Program-made: the position numbers and the translations under genes | Part shown: piece after piece, positions 1-12,530 of the stretch | Layout of the letters: each line of letters starts with the position of its first letter | Position numbering within the stretch: position 1 is the first letter of the stretch | Notes under the pieces: model-generated | Database searches by the model: none | Told to the model about the DNA's origin: nothing | Seen by the model: the letters and a program-made list of their open reading frames with translations, nothing else | From: Polyodon spathula | Lineage: Eukaryota > Chordata > Actinopteri > Acipenseriformes > Polyodontidae | DNA length: 64,000 nucleotides | Assembly (NCBI RefSeq): GCF_017654505.1 | Contig: NC_054537.1 | Coordinates: 68,043,145-68,107,144 of the forward strand | Direction of reading: 5' to 3'

Positions 1-219
1 TCTCCTTCACCGGTAGGTTCCTTCGTTGACAGTCGGCTGTTCCAGTTGAAATGATCTGTAATCACGATGACCTCTGAGAGGCAAGTCTTTTCGTCCGCAA
101 AACTCAACTGTCTTGATGATGTGAACAAGATGTTCCATGTTTGCTCCAACCGCCTTTTGCCTGCCTCTTATAATAAGATTTCTAACATTGGTACTCTCAC
201 CATTCAGTACTTTAAGCAA
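1..219 (-). pseudogene. hAT-like transposase fragment (DUF4371-type)
   Basis: The minus-strand reading frame (7-219) contains the segment HIIKTVEFCGRKDLPLRGHR. This matches the block just before the catalytic domain in DUF4371/ZMYM-like hAT transposases, where an FxxRQGxxLRGH-type motif is usual. The fragment is cut by the window edge on its C-terminal side, and no continuation is recognisable upstream (220-340). About 70 residues remain of a protein that is normally about 600-800 aa. No catalytic D/D/E residue is in view. Family assignment is from the motif; whether it is functional cannot be judged here, and a dead copy is most likely. Confidence 0.6.
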
Positions 220-1951
220 GTCATCAGTCTTCTGTGTACAGTTTTTTTTATGATACTGAGTAGTCTTGTGGTAACTTAAGACTTTTTATGGTACCTGTAT
301 AACTTGTAAAGCCTCCTGAGTTTCTGCTCACTTTGTGTATTGCTGCCAGGCGCAAATGCCACACAAAATTTACAAAATCCACCCGGCTGTGCAGCACTGT
401 ATGCCAGCCATGGATATTACAGCAGCTATTTGTGCTGAGAACTGTGTTTCTCTTTTTTGTGGGCTACAGTGCAGGGCAGAAGAAACTTGCAAGCATATGG
501 TGGTATTAAGCAGTCTTTTAATATAATCATTCAATCGCTATCGCTTAAAAACATAATTTTTTTCACACATTGTCATTTTGTTCCGTTTATCTGCACGTGG
601 TCCTTCACTTGATTCTGCTATTTCTTCTGATGGAGATCGAGGCCATTTCCCCAACGATCCTAGTGGCTCCAATGAAAAAAAAAAGTCAGTGATTTTCTTC
701 ATTTTAGTCTTTCGCTTAAAGTATTGTAGAAGGAACTCTAAATCAATAGCTGGCAGGTTGCTTTATTATCTGTTCATTGCAAGCTGACATGACTGTATAT
801 ATGGAGAAGATGAAACAAAAAGGAAGCATACAGTAAAAACACATTCAACAAAAAACAAGGTTGTGTTATGTCCAGCCCCCTCAGTCCCCCCTCCCCTTCT
901 CTGCGCTACTGACTCAGTGGCTGACTATTAATTATTTTGTTTCTCTTAAGTGCCTTCAACAGTGTAACTCAGATAAATACTGTATATAAAATAAGTTAGC
1001 TGGGCTTTGCTACAAAATATTGGACAAAGGACAACTTCATTAACTATGATGATTTATTTTTGTTACATTGAATTGAGGGGAAAAAAAAAAAAGAATGTAT
1101 GAATATATGTTCATATACATCCATTGCACCCCCCAATCCACACATCCCCTTCACACACACACAAACAAATGTAAAAATAGAAATTAGAAGTTCTTTAATT
1201 ATAGTATATTTAATAACACATAGGGAATTGTAATAATAAAAAAGCAGTGGATTTAAATACTGGCGCCTTTTAAAACTACTGGTATGTCTTGACCTATATA
1301 CAGTAAAAATACAATGAAAATCAGGTTAATACAGTACATTTTAGGACTGTGGTTTTAAGATCTGGCACTGTGTAGATCCATTAAACATTATTTAACATTT
1401 GTGTTTTCAGCAAAATTATACTTGTATTATTTTACAGTGCAGTGGATGTAGAAATCAAGTCAATTAAATTAAGATTACCATCACAAAACATTAACCATAA
1501 TCACATAATCTATGAAGAACCATTACGTTCTTCATAGGTTACTGTGTTAGTATAATATAGTTGACATTATGCTCTTATTCAGTGGCAGCGCCTGCTCTAC
1601 CCTGCCATCAAATGGATATTGTGATTTAGTAATACTAAGGCTCCTCGTCCATTATTGGCCAATTTTTCGTAATAGAGCACTTCCTAAGTCAAACAAAGCA
1701 TACGTGCCTCTAAGTGAACTTTGGAGTTGAGGGCATTCTGGTTTATCTTTCCTTTGAAAAAATAAACTCTTACAGTGACTAATAACTCAGCTGGAATGTG
1801 AAGTGAGATTACCATTAAGCACGGCTTCTCAATGTAATGAATATCCTAGGTTGCTTCATGTATACAAAAGGGTCCTGACTTTCTTCATTCTGACTTTAAG
1901 GCAATCATAGAATGATCAACAATTTTAAAATTACTGAATATCCTAAGGAAA
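220..1951. other. No gene seen; AT-rich spacer
   Basis: Only short random open frames are present. A perfect 11-bp stem with a 6-nt loop sits at 1510-1537 (CTATGAAGAAC / GTTCTTCATAG). A run of A lies near 1080. Nothing else is recognisable. Confidence 0.6.
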
Positions 1952-2007
1952 AATGGTAGTTTAAACCTATTACGCAATGGTTCAGGTCTTCTCTCTCTCT
2001 CTCTAAG

Positions 2008-2058
<51 letters not shown>

Positions 2059-2126
2059 GAGAGAGAGACGGAGAGAGAGAGTAGACCTGAACCATAGCGT
2101 ATTGCGTAATAGGTTTAAATACCATT
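1952..2126. repeat. Long inverted repeat with CT/GA core
   Basis: Arm 1952-1989 is the reverse complement of 2083-2126, apart from a 7-bp insertion in the right arm (AGCGTAT near 2095) and a one-base difference near 2119. Inside the arms, a CT run (1990-2004) faces a much longer GA run (about 2010-2080) across a TAAGCAA-like spacer, so nearly the whole 175 bp can fold as one hairpin. It may be a small inverted-repeat element whose core expanded as a microsatellite. Confidence 0.75.
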
Positions 2127-5100
2127 CAGAGTATTTATTTCTAAGTCTGTCAAGTACCTTGAAGTTGGTAACAAATGATAACAAATGATAAAAAAAAAGA
2201 AAAAAAACAAACAAAAAAACTGGGTCGTGCAAAGTCATATTTTTACTTCTGTCTCAGGCAGCCATTTTGAACTCCAGGTGATCCCTCAAATGCATTTGTA
2301 ACTCAAACATACTTTAAAAGCAACTGTAAATCTGAACAAGAAGAATACATTAGTTAAGATAACTGCACTATTTCATACCCATCATGCCAAGTGTCTCTTT
2401 AAGGTTAGGTCATTTGAATGTATTGATATGTTATATATTGCCATTAGTAACTGAATGTATTGATTATATAGAAAAATAAGCTACATACAGTATATCATTG
2501 TATAGTAATATATTAATTATGGTACTATTTTAACACCATTGTTGTCACTGTTGTTAAAATATTGGACTACACTAGTTACCCTGGTTTGCACTTTGTTTTT
2601 ACAAGCAAAACTGACGATCTATTGTTACCACTTATGCTATATATCACGTTTAACTGGTATTGCTGTTAATTATTCTGTGATTAGTTTTTTCATTCTGGTC
2701 TAGGTATTTCTCACTGCCAGTGCTACAGGCTATCATCCTACAAATGGAGCTCCAAATGACAGACAGCTTTTTGGTCTGACTGTATTGTGCAATAAAATGT
2801 CACATCACAACTTTTCTATTAAGTGTATTGTATTAATAAAGTGTGTCCTCAGAAATCCAGAGTTACTAATATTGGTAGACAAGTCAGCAAGGCACAGAAG
2901 ATGTTAGAATTAAACTACTTTAATCATTGAGATGTGTATATATTTTACTGTTGGCATTAATATACATATAGTAATGAATATGTTTTAATAACTTTATCAA
3001 ATATTGCATTTTTTCCCTGTGATCAAGATAATAGTTTTACATGTTATGAGAAACATACAAAAATGTCAATAGTACATCCAGTTTGCATCAACAAACACAG
3101 GTAATTTTTATTTCTCCTAACAAAGATGCATTCAAGCCTTACACAGTAAATGGTTTTTGTCACTTTATGTTATCATGCAGGGAACAGAAGAATGGGAGCA
3201 TAATACTGTCTGCCAATTGCAAATAGCTGAGAAAGGAGCCATTTTACGACCAGCCATAGTTGTCAGCTTCTTTGTTAGCCTGTAGCCTGAGTGATATGGC
3301 TTCTCTAACCGAGAGTTGTCCCTGAATATTTGGAGGAAATCTGCTTAAAATACCATGACTGAGTTTTCTGGGGGGTTTGACCACCAGTGGGTAGATTTCA
3401 TAATAATGCAAAGTTTAAGACTGTTGCGGTCTTCAGACCAATGTTGCAGTCTTTGAGACCTCGAGAAGACTTGGGCTGTCACAGGAAGAATATTTTGCCA
3501 GTGATTTACAACCCAATTGGAGCCACTGTTTTCCTGTTTCTGTAAATCAATGTTCATGAACTGTTTGGTAAAAGACTTGACAACTTGGCCAAAGCTAATG
3601 TTCAAAAGCTAAGATTCAAATTTTGTCCTTTTGATTTTAGCTGAGCAGCTCCATCGTGTGATTTCTATCTGCCATGATACAGAGACTGAGGAGAACTTTT
3701 TATACTAGGACTACTATAAATAAAAAAGTGCTATCCAGCCCACAGGAATGCATGAAGTAACTTGTATTTGCAATGCTTGCCTTGGGTAATAAATCACATA
3801 TTGTTTTATTTTTTACAGCTTTGTTTAAAGTTAGCTTTTTTTTTTTTTTTTTTTTTTTTTGCCACAACTTGTTTGGTTGACATAAAGTTCAAGCAGTTTA
3901 ATTTTGTTCTGAAGAGCTAAGTTTGGTCAAAGCTCCTGCCACTTTACTACACCCTGATTTGCTAAATATAGGATAGTAGCTGGCTTTGAGTGCATTATAA
4001 GCAAGTAATAACATCTAGAGGATTCAGAGGTCATTAATACCCTAAGTGTGTTCTTATATTGACTGTATACAACAAAATGCAAGGGAGTAATGTAAAAATA
4101 AAAACAAACAGAGAAATATATATAAGGAAAGCCACTCGGCATCAAGGGTGAAGTGATAAGTATTACTTTGTTTTTGGAAGACGTGTGTCTATGCATTTTT
4201 AAGTTAACAGATTTTCATGTGTGGAGCTATAATTGTTTTTTTGCAATGATTAGCCATTAGCCCAACACTGAATTTGAAAAATAATCTGTTGTATATAACT
4301 ATTATATATAATAAAACATCTAAATAAATACCTGAAACACTCAGATAACAAGTAAATATAAAAAATAAGAAATCTTGCAGATTTCTTGTCTTCTCTGATT
4401 AATCATACTTTTAGTGTGTACTGCACACAAGCACCTCCACATCACACTAAACATGTGCCTATAAATAGATAACAATAAATCTTGGACAACAGAGAATTAA
4501 CATTAAAGGGTGATGTCATATGAATATTAATTTCTGAGCATGAGTATGAATACAAGTTCAAGTAATGGCTTCTCTGTAATGGATAGTATTATGGTTAATC
4601 ACATGCTTTGGGTTAACATTTTTGATTTACTGTTAGAAATGCACTTTGCCTAGATAGGATTCTAGTTCTGAAGTAGATTGGAAGTAGGTTGGATAACAGG
4701 TTCTGCTTTGTTGTGACTCATTAAGTGGCAAGTATTGTAATCAAGTGCTGGGTTCAGCAACTCCATGTGTGGACAGTGTCTTTCTTTGATCCTTGATGGA
4801 TCTGGGCTAAAGAAACCAAATGGTTTGGTTTGGTTTTTCATGTAAACAAAGGGACCAAAAATGCTTTACATGTACCAAAAAGCCAAGTTAGAATAAAAGG
4901 ATAAACCGTATAAATATTTCATAACACAAAAAAAAATAAAAAAAATAATAATAATAATTAAGCTAACTTGCAAGATTAAGATTTGTTGTTAAAAATGCCA
5001 ATAGATGCAAATGGTGGAATACCTACCTAAATTATACTCCTGCCTAATATACAAGTTTTATTTTATTTTATTTTATTTTCTGATTATGGTAAAACAAAGG

Positions 5101-5630
5101 TGGTTTGGTCAAATGATTATAGCAAAGAGTAGGTGTATCTGCAAGCATCGAGCCATCACACAAAATGTCAGATACTTCTATTAGTCCTCAATCTGAATTC
5201 AATTTTGGCAGACAGTTGGAACTGTAACTGTCAGTTCAATACATTGCAGAATAGCCTGTAGAGCTCTTTCAGTTGAGTTTGCTTGTTTATGTATCGATGT
5301 ATTTTTCTGAAAGGTGAAGCTTGAGGAACGGCAAGGTTGAGGATGAGTTCAAAGCATAGCAATATCAAAGCACATCATGGAGAAAGCTTGAAGGACAGTA
5401 CACAGGTTTTATTTGAGGCAGTCTCTTCAGTAAATGTAGAGTGTTATGATTTGAGGTTTATCGAGTCCCACTGTTTCTGTTTCTAGTCTTTGGTGACCTA
5501 ATTCTCTTGGGGCCTTTGCAGTCTGTCAAAGTTTTGCTCAAACTTTTGTACAAACAACAACTTATATGTCACAGATTTCTAAAGCACCACAAAGGCAGAT
5601 TTCCTGAGGAGTGTAGAAAGGGATTTTTTA
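2127..5630. other. No gene seen; AT-rich spacer
   Basis: No frame resembles a known protein. Simple sequence only: a T run at 3836-3860, an A/TAA-rich patch at 4927-4960 and a (TTTTA)n microsatellite at about 5057-5080. Confidence 0.55.
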
Positions 5631-5639
5631 TATAAAAGA

Positions 5640-6143
5640 GAAAAAGGACATTTGGAGGTCATTTGCTGTGACAGAGGCAATACAGTACAATTCATCAAGG
5701 CATCAGGAACACCCTGACTGTCAACAACATTGGAGAGTCCCCTAAAAAAAGCAAAACCAAAAAAAGGCAGAGTTTGTAACAGTTTATATTACACAGCTCA
5801 AGAATTTGCCTGGGAGCTTGGCTTGACAGATTAGCCCTGTACCCATACTGAACAGTATGATGGTGAAACAAGAGCCACTTTTATGAGGTACGTAACAGAA
5901 GAACAGGGCAGTCGCAGTAAGACTGGAAAGTGATCCCTTGATGAAAGTGAGTGCAGTGCTCCACCTTTCAAGCTTTCCATAGCTTTTATTTGGAGTGCAC
6001 ACAGACAGAGCTGCAGACAGAAATGACAGACAATTAAGGGTGCACAAAGGCAGGGAAATTTAGTATCAGGCTACATGACCCCTACAAGCTGGCAGTATTT
6101 CAATGCATATGGCTGCCTTTTGTAATAAAATTCCAAAGCAATG

Positions 6144-6184
<41 letters not shown>
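5640..6184 (+). repeat. Possible retroposed transcript 3' end with A39 tail
   Basis: AATAAA lies at 6124-6129. After 16 more bases a pure run of 39 A begins (6146-6184). That is the spacing of a polyadenylation signal to a cleavage site, so the upstream sequence looks like the 3' end of a reverse-transcribed RNA (processed pseudogene or LINE tail). I recognise no protein in it and found no target-site duplication. The 5' limit given is arbitrary. Confidence 0.4.
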
Positions 6185-6186
<2 letters not shown>

Positions 6187-6979
6187 GCCTTGAGCTCTGC
6201 TAGTAGGTTAAACATGCCGCTATATGCCTTACAAATTTTGGTTTAAGTAACCACCTCTAAGCATCAAAGGCGAGCAGCAGTGGAGGGGATTAATGCTGAA
6301 ATAAACCTTGGGTTTTCTACATATCAAAGAATAGATAAAGCTTATGAAGTTTAATTCATATGTTTCATTCATTGAAAGTAGACATTTGTGATGGTCGCCT
6401 TGTCCCTGTAGAATATGATAACAATCTGTTTTCAATCCCAGACCCATACTCTATATCAATTTTAAGGGAAGAATAAGGCTAAAAAATAGAAAATAACTTC
6501 ACATTAACTGAAAAGGATTTAATTTTTTTTTAATGGCCGTCCACACAGAGGTCTTCATACCATAAGAGATGTTCCAGTTCAAGTCAAGACATAAGACTTA
6601 AAGACTAGAAGTAAGATTGTTCGCACAAGGAATGGTTTGTCATTCTTTTCAAAGCAAAAAAGACTTTCCAGCTCTGCAGAGAATAAGCCAGCAATTTGAA
6701 TTCACTTACCAACCAACACCAAGGTCACTCAGGTGAGCAGCGCTTGTGTGCTGAAGATCAATGCCTAACGCAATGAAGACTTCTTCAATGTCACTGATCC
6801 GAAGTTGGAAAAAAGCTAAAGGCTAAGATGGACAGTTTAACACAGCAACAAAAGGGACAAACTGACTAAACTTCTGACATACATAGGTTAATAAGTGACA
6901 GTCAATACATGAACACATTTTTGTTTTTTTTAAGATTATTATTAAGGACTAATCTCAACCACTCAGTGGGAAGGAAAAA
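6185..6979. other. No gene seen
   Basis: Unique-looking spacer between the A39 tract and the short DIRS element. No motif or protein was recognised. Confidence 0.5.
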
Positions 6980-7652
6980 CGTTAGGTTACTTACTGTGAC
7001 CGAGGTTCCCTGAAAGAGAAGACGACCACCAACTAATACTTTGGGGATATGCCTGCCTTTGGTAGGTATTCGCTGAGCATTTTATGTCAGAGCTGCCGAT
7101 AGGCTCATCAGTGGAGTGACATCCTTGGTCCCGCCTGCCAGGGGAATAAGTAGTCACTCCACGGAGCTCACTTCCTCTTTTGCATTGAACCCACGAATGC
7201 AAATGATGCGACCTCACAGGGTTTGGTGATCGTCTTCTCTTAAAGGGAACCAGGGTTAACATTCCCTTTCAATTGGAAGACGACCACCAACTAATACTTT
7301 TGGGAAAGTATACCAGAGCCGTCGCGAGAGAGCATGAGTGGACAGTATACAATGGACACCTCAACAGCGGTGCAAGTTACAACACAGCCCCAGTGGAGGT
7401 CACACAGCTGACTGGCTGTTGTTGCGCAACGACGAGGCAGCAAGCCGAGCCCCAGTGGAGGAACAGTATTCTCCTTGAAGGAGTAGGTTGAAGACAACAC
7501 ACGCACACACCAATACTGTGCAGGCAGTCACACTCATACGACAGACAGCCAAGAAAAGATGGCCTGCGACACAGAAATGCTCAACAAATACCTACCTAAG
7601 GCAGGGATATCCCAAAAGTATTGGTTGATGTTTGTCTTCGAATTGAAAGGGA
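6980..7652. mobile_element. Very short DIRS-type (tyrosine-recombinase retrotransposon) derivative
   Basis: The left part (6980-7260) matches the right terminal region of the long DIRS element at 36955-37247, including the GGTTACTTAC-type start. The last ~95 bp (to 7652) are an imperfect inverted copy of 7003-7095, giving inverted terminal repeats. A short internal complementary region sits at about 7240-7300, where the GAAGACGACCACCAAC motif is repeated. The ~350-bp middle contains AGCCCCAGTGGAGG-like sequence also found near 42830, but no coding capacity. This is a DIRS copy reduced to its terminal repeats, mobilisable only by enzymes in trans, or a deletion relic. Confidence 0.7.
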
Positions 7653-7674
7653 CCCCCCCCCCCCCCTCCCCCCA
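7652..7674. repeat. C-rich homopolymer tract
   Basis: Two runs of C separated by one T directly abut the right end of the short DIRS element. The complementary strand is G-rich and could form a quadruplex. Confidence 0.8.
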
Positions 7675-8430
7675 AGTTTTTTGAGATGTTATAGTAATAA
7701 AATAATGACTTAGATAGAATTATTGAGGAGTTTGGTGAAAAGGACATGATTTATCATTATGCACTATTATGAAGAGATATGTGATAAATACATAGAACAA
7801 TGAGAGATGCGGTACTGAGTGCAGTAATTACTTTTAAAGAGCGCATGTGAAATAAACAGCTTGCGTGAAAATAAACTGTACCGGAAGTGCCTGACAGGTG
7901 CTGAATAAATGGGCCGCAAAGGGTTAATTGCCTGCAGACTCAGGATTGAACAAACAAGTACACCCAAAAACACAAGCAGAGTAGGACAAATAATCCTGTG
8001 ATTCAGTCATGCTATCCCATGATTCAATGCGCACACCACCATGGATGTTATAATTGGAGCCCACCAACAGATGGAGGTAAACAAGTATAAGACAAACAGC
8101 ATAAACAGACTTTTACCTTCTACGTAATTTGCACAGGGAATCACTGAAAGCCAGAACAAGAAGGTGTCATGAATACATACTGCCACTGTTATTATAGAAC
8201 CACTCCAGTTGTGACAGTAATGTAAACACAGGGCACTGCTGACAGAGTACAGTACACCTGATCCAAACGCACACATAAAAATTAAAACAAATTAAAGCAA
8301 ACTACTCCTATCAAATTTACTACCAAAGCACAGAAAATGTAACAATTTAAGTGAAAGCCTGGCGACGCATAAACAAGCATGGATGGCCGAAATGAAAAAG
8401 ACATTTTCAGTGGTCACAGTTCTTTGCTTC
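7675..8430. other. No gene seen
   Basis: Spacer with only short random frames between the short DIRS element and the minus-strand remnant at 8.4-9.8 kb. Confidence 0.5.
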
Positions 8431-8439
8431 TGTTTCTCA

Positions 8440-9782
8440 ATGCTGGGGAGAGGAGCCTTCGGTACTTTGGCCTGTACGGCAATACCATTGACAGGATGAC
8501 TGGTCCCCTTGCCAGTCAGTCTCTTTCAGTCATCAGTGTTGTCCCATGTTAGATTTGTGAAAACATAAGGCTGAATGTTGGCTGGGAGAACAATTTGCTG
8601 ATTCAAGGTAGCTGCAAGTTTCTGGAAATATAAGGCTGTGTCATTTCTTCCAGCTGTGAGTATGAAGCTTCATGTCCTAGTCGGTTCAATGTATAGGTGA
8701 TTTCAACATTGCCAGTGAGCGTCTTTACAGCATAGTGGAGCAACAGGTGTTTGGGGAGGGGTTCTGTTGGCCACAGGTCACTACATATATAATGTCCTGT
8801 CTGAAATATTGCATCAACATGTTGACACTTTGAGAGGGCTTCTTGTGCCACCTGTCAGAAGACCCAGCAGGAATCATTAAAGATAATCTAAACAGTGAAG
8901 GATTCTTGATCAACATCAGAGGGATTATAAGGCCATGCTGTTATAAAAGTTTACCACAGTAAAAACATAGCGAAGCATAATAAAGCATTGTGAAAGCATA
9001 GTAAAGCACAGGAAATCAATGTAAAGAACAGTGAGGTATGATAAATTATATTAATAAATTATGGTTAATACATGGTATTACCATGGAAAAAGTATAGTAA
9101 ATCCCATTGTCCTAGCTCAGATTACAATTTTCTATGGACATGCTTCTTGGTTGATTCTTTCAGTCCCTGGACCCCTCTAGATTCTATGAGCGTTTCAGGC
9201 TTTTCTGTCAGGGTAGTCTAGTCATCTGGACAACCTCTTGTTTAGGAATGACAGCAGTTCTAATGTACTGAAAAAAGTCACCATAGGCCTCATTTTCCAT
9301 CTATTTGTAGTGAACATCAGATTGGATATTCTCTGCCTTTTTCTTCAGCTTTTGTTTTAACCCTTATGTAGTTCTTATAGCATGATGCATGGTAATATGC
9401 CTCTGCAGCCACTATGTCCCTACTAGTAACTGCTAAAATCTTTGTATCGCCACTGATGATTGCACACTTGCAAAGCCTTTCATAAACTCTTAGCTGTGTG
9501 GCCTTGATTAATTTTTCATGTGTTGATGTTCCCTTGTAGTATCTGACCTTTTTTTTTTTTTTTACAAAATATGCACTGTTTTTAATACACCCTTGACTCT
9601 GTCGAAGTGGTTCCAGCTTTATCACTGAGACTTGCTTCTGCTTTTTGTTTCAGAGTCTCCAAGTCTCTCTTCATGGTAAACAGGCTCCTGCATTTCCTGT
9701 GGTAGAAAATTTGGGGGATTTCTTTGTCTCTCATATGTTTAGCAATGTCTAGAATTGGGCAGCCTCTAGCAAAGTCTGCCAT
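8440..9782 (-). pseudogene. Decayed selfish-element gene of unassigned superfamily
   Basis: Minus-strand frames join end to end in the order of one protein. 9782-9582 has DIAKHMRDKEIPQIFYHRKC, a Cys/His-containing segment. 9625-9317 has RDIVAAEAYYHASCYKNY, a second HxxxCY site. 9300-9120 is a shifted continuation. 8916-8440 has QDIIYVVTCG, then HYAVKTLTGNVEI and a LNRLGHEASYSQLEE segment. I recognise these blocks as recurring in long uncharacterised proteins of fish and invertebrates that occur in many copies, but I cannot name the superfamily. Several frameshifts and stops are present (for example near 9600 and 8610), and a repeat block at 8940-9105 interrupts it. A selfish gene or relic is more likely than a host gene. 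Confidence 0.5.
8940..9105. repeat. Degenerate short tandem repeat (AGTAAAGCATA-like)
   Basis: Loose units of about 12-14 bp of the type CATAGTAAAGCA follow one another, ending in a palindromic CATGGTATTACCATG. The block separates two coding segments of the surrounding remnant, so it was probably inserted or expanded there. Confidence 0.5.
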
Positions 9783-11555
9783 GGTTCATAGCTTTGTGGA
9801 CTGGTTAAGTGGTCCTTTGCTTTTACTTTTGTGAAACTTTGTGAATTCTACACTGGTTGTGAGGACAACTGTGAGATTTGATTTATTTTGGTTTCTCCAT
9901 AATGAAACTGGAAGCTAATGATAGTCTACTAAAGTACTTCTAAACCTACTTCACCACCACCAAGTTACCTAAAAACAAAATTACTGTTGCAATTGCAATT
10001 ACTAAAAATATACCGTAAATGCAAATTATCAACAAATTAAAGTTGATGTGTGCATATGGTAGATGATAAACACCTATTCAAAACATCAAGATTAACTTTT
10101 GTCATTTTAAAGAGGCAGATAGTATATAAGAGATATAAGATAAAATAGCTCTTATGCAAGCATTTGTTTGGGAATTTGAAAGTTTTACAGTTTTAATAGG
10201 CTAGTGATGCACCTTTTCACTGAACAGAAAATGGGAGTAGGGGTATATTATCCTATCACAAACTAATTAATATGGCACCCAGAAAATTACAAAAGGTCTT
10301 AAATTGACCCTGATACATTACTCAATATACAAGTGCACTAAGAACATCTTATAAAAGGAGTTGAGATATTTAGATTAACTTTTAACTTAGTTTTTAGTTT
10401 TCTGAACTTTAATTTAAGATAAGGTAAAATAGAGAGTCTGCCAATGGCAAAACAGTGAAGATACTTGAATGTTTGTTACACTGGCAAGTGTAGGTGCTTG
10501 ACTAGTTTAGCTCTTCATTTTAATACCCTGACTTAACCACTAAAGATTTTGTAAGAGATTAATATAACGACCCTGCAACACAATTGTAGAACTCTAGCTA
10601 CTGGCAAATTGGGGGGTATGGTTGAAAATGTTATTGCTATCACCTATTTTCTATCTCTAGGGACCCAGATATTGCCAAAAATCATAATGAGCCTTCGTCC
10701 CCCCTGGCTCATGGACTATAGTGGGGTCTGCAATGCTCAGGGATAATACGCAAATGCAAAAACAGCCAGACAGTGTTCGACCCAGGGCTTAAATAGGGGG
10801 GTTAATTGATAGATTGCTTGGTTAATTAAGGTTAATTAAGGAGAAGTCCCTGCACCTGCCCCTGAATAACATCAAATTAATACAAGAACAGAAGAGGAAG
10901 CATCTCTTAGGATGTTATTTAGCAAATATGATATATTGAATCAGCCCATAGCATTCTAGATACATCTTTATTTTATTTTTATTTTTTTAAAGGGAAAGCA
11001 GTCATGCAATGTACATGTTCGCAATGCCTTTGTTGGGGTTGTGTTTTGAAGTTAACAGGCACCTCTATTTTGAAGTACCACTGTGACGTGCTCACAGCCA
11101 ATCTGTGGTAATAGAGAGGTTCACACAAACCATATTAGGTGCATAATGCATAGGGTGATTTGTAAAGTACAAAAAAATATATTTTCTATAAAGAATAGGA
11201 CATTGAATTAGTTTTAATGTGTGTGTGTATTGATGAGCATTCAGTCAACTCTTACTCTTAGAAATTATATAGATATATTTCCTCAGATATATATTTTTTT
11301 GAGATCATACATGATATTTTTAAAGATTCTCTACACCATAGTTAATACAAATTAAAAATAAAAACATAGAACAATTATTGGCTAGCACCAATTTTAAATA
11401 TGAGGTTTTAATTTTTATTAAATAATTAAAATGTACTTTAAACTATAACCATGAAGGCATATATTATTATTTTTCTGAATCAAAACTTGAAGAAGAACAC
11501 ATTCTTGAAAACTTTTGATTTTCACAAAAGGTTGTTTTTCTGTCCACTGAGGTGA
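9783..11555. other. No gene seen; AT-rich spacer
   Basis: No recognisable protein. A more GC-balanced patch at about 10560-10860 contains repeated GGTTAATTAAGG and could be repeat debris. I cannot classify it. Confidence 0.45.
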
Positions 11556-11559
11556 TCAG

Positions 11560-11856
11560 ATAATAGTGACAACTATTCAGAATAGGGTTTCTAACAGAAG
11601 ATTGGGCCTAGCAGCTCAGGATAGGTTCCTATAGAGAACTTATGAAATGATTCAGCATTGTTCTGGCAGAGGTGGCAGAGTAACATGAGAATCTGTAGCA
11701 AGGAAACCTAATGTGCTGACCCAAGGAAACAGATAGAATGTCACCTCTGCCATGAAGCATGGACAGTTACCTGTGCTATGAAGGCTAACATTAATAAAGC
11801 CTCTGGATTGTACTGGATCTCTAGTGTGTCTTCACCTAAACTACTGTTATCACAAG
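11560..11856 (+). repeat. Possible LTR-like fragment
   Basis: AATAAA at 11793-11798 is followed by GCCTCTGGATTGTACTGG, which resembles the R/U5 part of an LTR. No paired LTR, primer-binding site or target duplication was found. This is a weak call. Confidence 0.25.
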
Positions 11857-12169
11857 TCACGTTTTTGTCAAAATCAAGCTAACATCCTGAAAAACATTTA
11901 TTAATCACAAATAGGCACTTACTAAAGTGTGATCATATATTGCATAGCATATTGAGCAATATGAAACTGACAAATTACAGCAAAGTAAAGTTGTAAGTGA
12001 CTTATAGGATTATAAAAAAGGGGCCAGCCTCATAGTCTTAGCCAGCGGTGCTCAAAGTGTACAGAGTAGAGGTTGCAAGGTTACTGTGGGACCGTGGGCC
12101 GCAATGTGACCAAATTGCATGGATTACAAATTTCAAGAATCATTTTGAAGTGCATTTAGTGTGCTGCTA

Positions 12170-12530
12170 GCCATTTCAATATTTCAGTTAATAAATGACA
12201 AACTTAATAAATGTAAATAATTTCTTAGTATTTACTCCCTCTGTCAATAACTTGCAAAATCATTAACCCATGGCATTAGCATCTAGTCCTGTTGCCAGTG
12301 ATAAAACACTTAATTCAATACATTTTAAGTATCAAATAATGTGCTATATTACTATCATTGATAAAAGTAAATTTAATACAATAAAAGAAAAAAAATCTTG
12401 GCATTTATTAACAATGCCACTGACAGTAGCAGCCAATTCAATACATTGTAAAATGAAATAATTAGCATTTATTCATGTTGTCAGTGACTATAACAAGCTA
12501 TTCAATAAATTGTGAAGAATATCATTACTA
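12170..12530. repeat. Degenerate tandem repeat inside the hAT element
   Basis: Units of roughly 60-85 bp recur, built on TTCAATACATTNTAA, then TTAGCATTTATT, then TTGTCAGTGA. At least four diverged units are visible. Confidence 0.55.

Noticed and set aside
1510..1537. Hairpin as a possible microRNA precursor
   Set aside because: The stem is only 11 bp with a 6-nt loop, far shorter than a precursor.
1885..2238. Leu/Ser-rich 117-aa frame on the minus strand
   Set aside because: Translation of the GA/CT microsatellite only.
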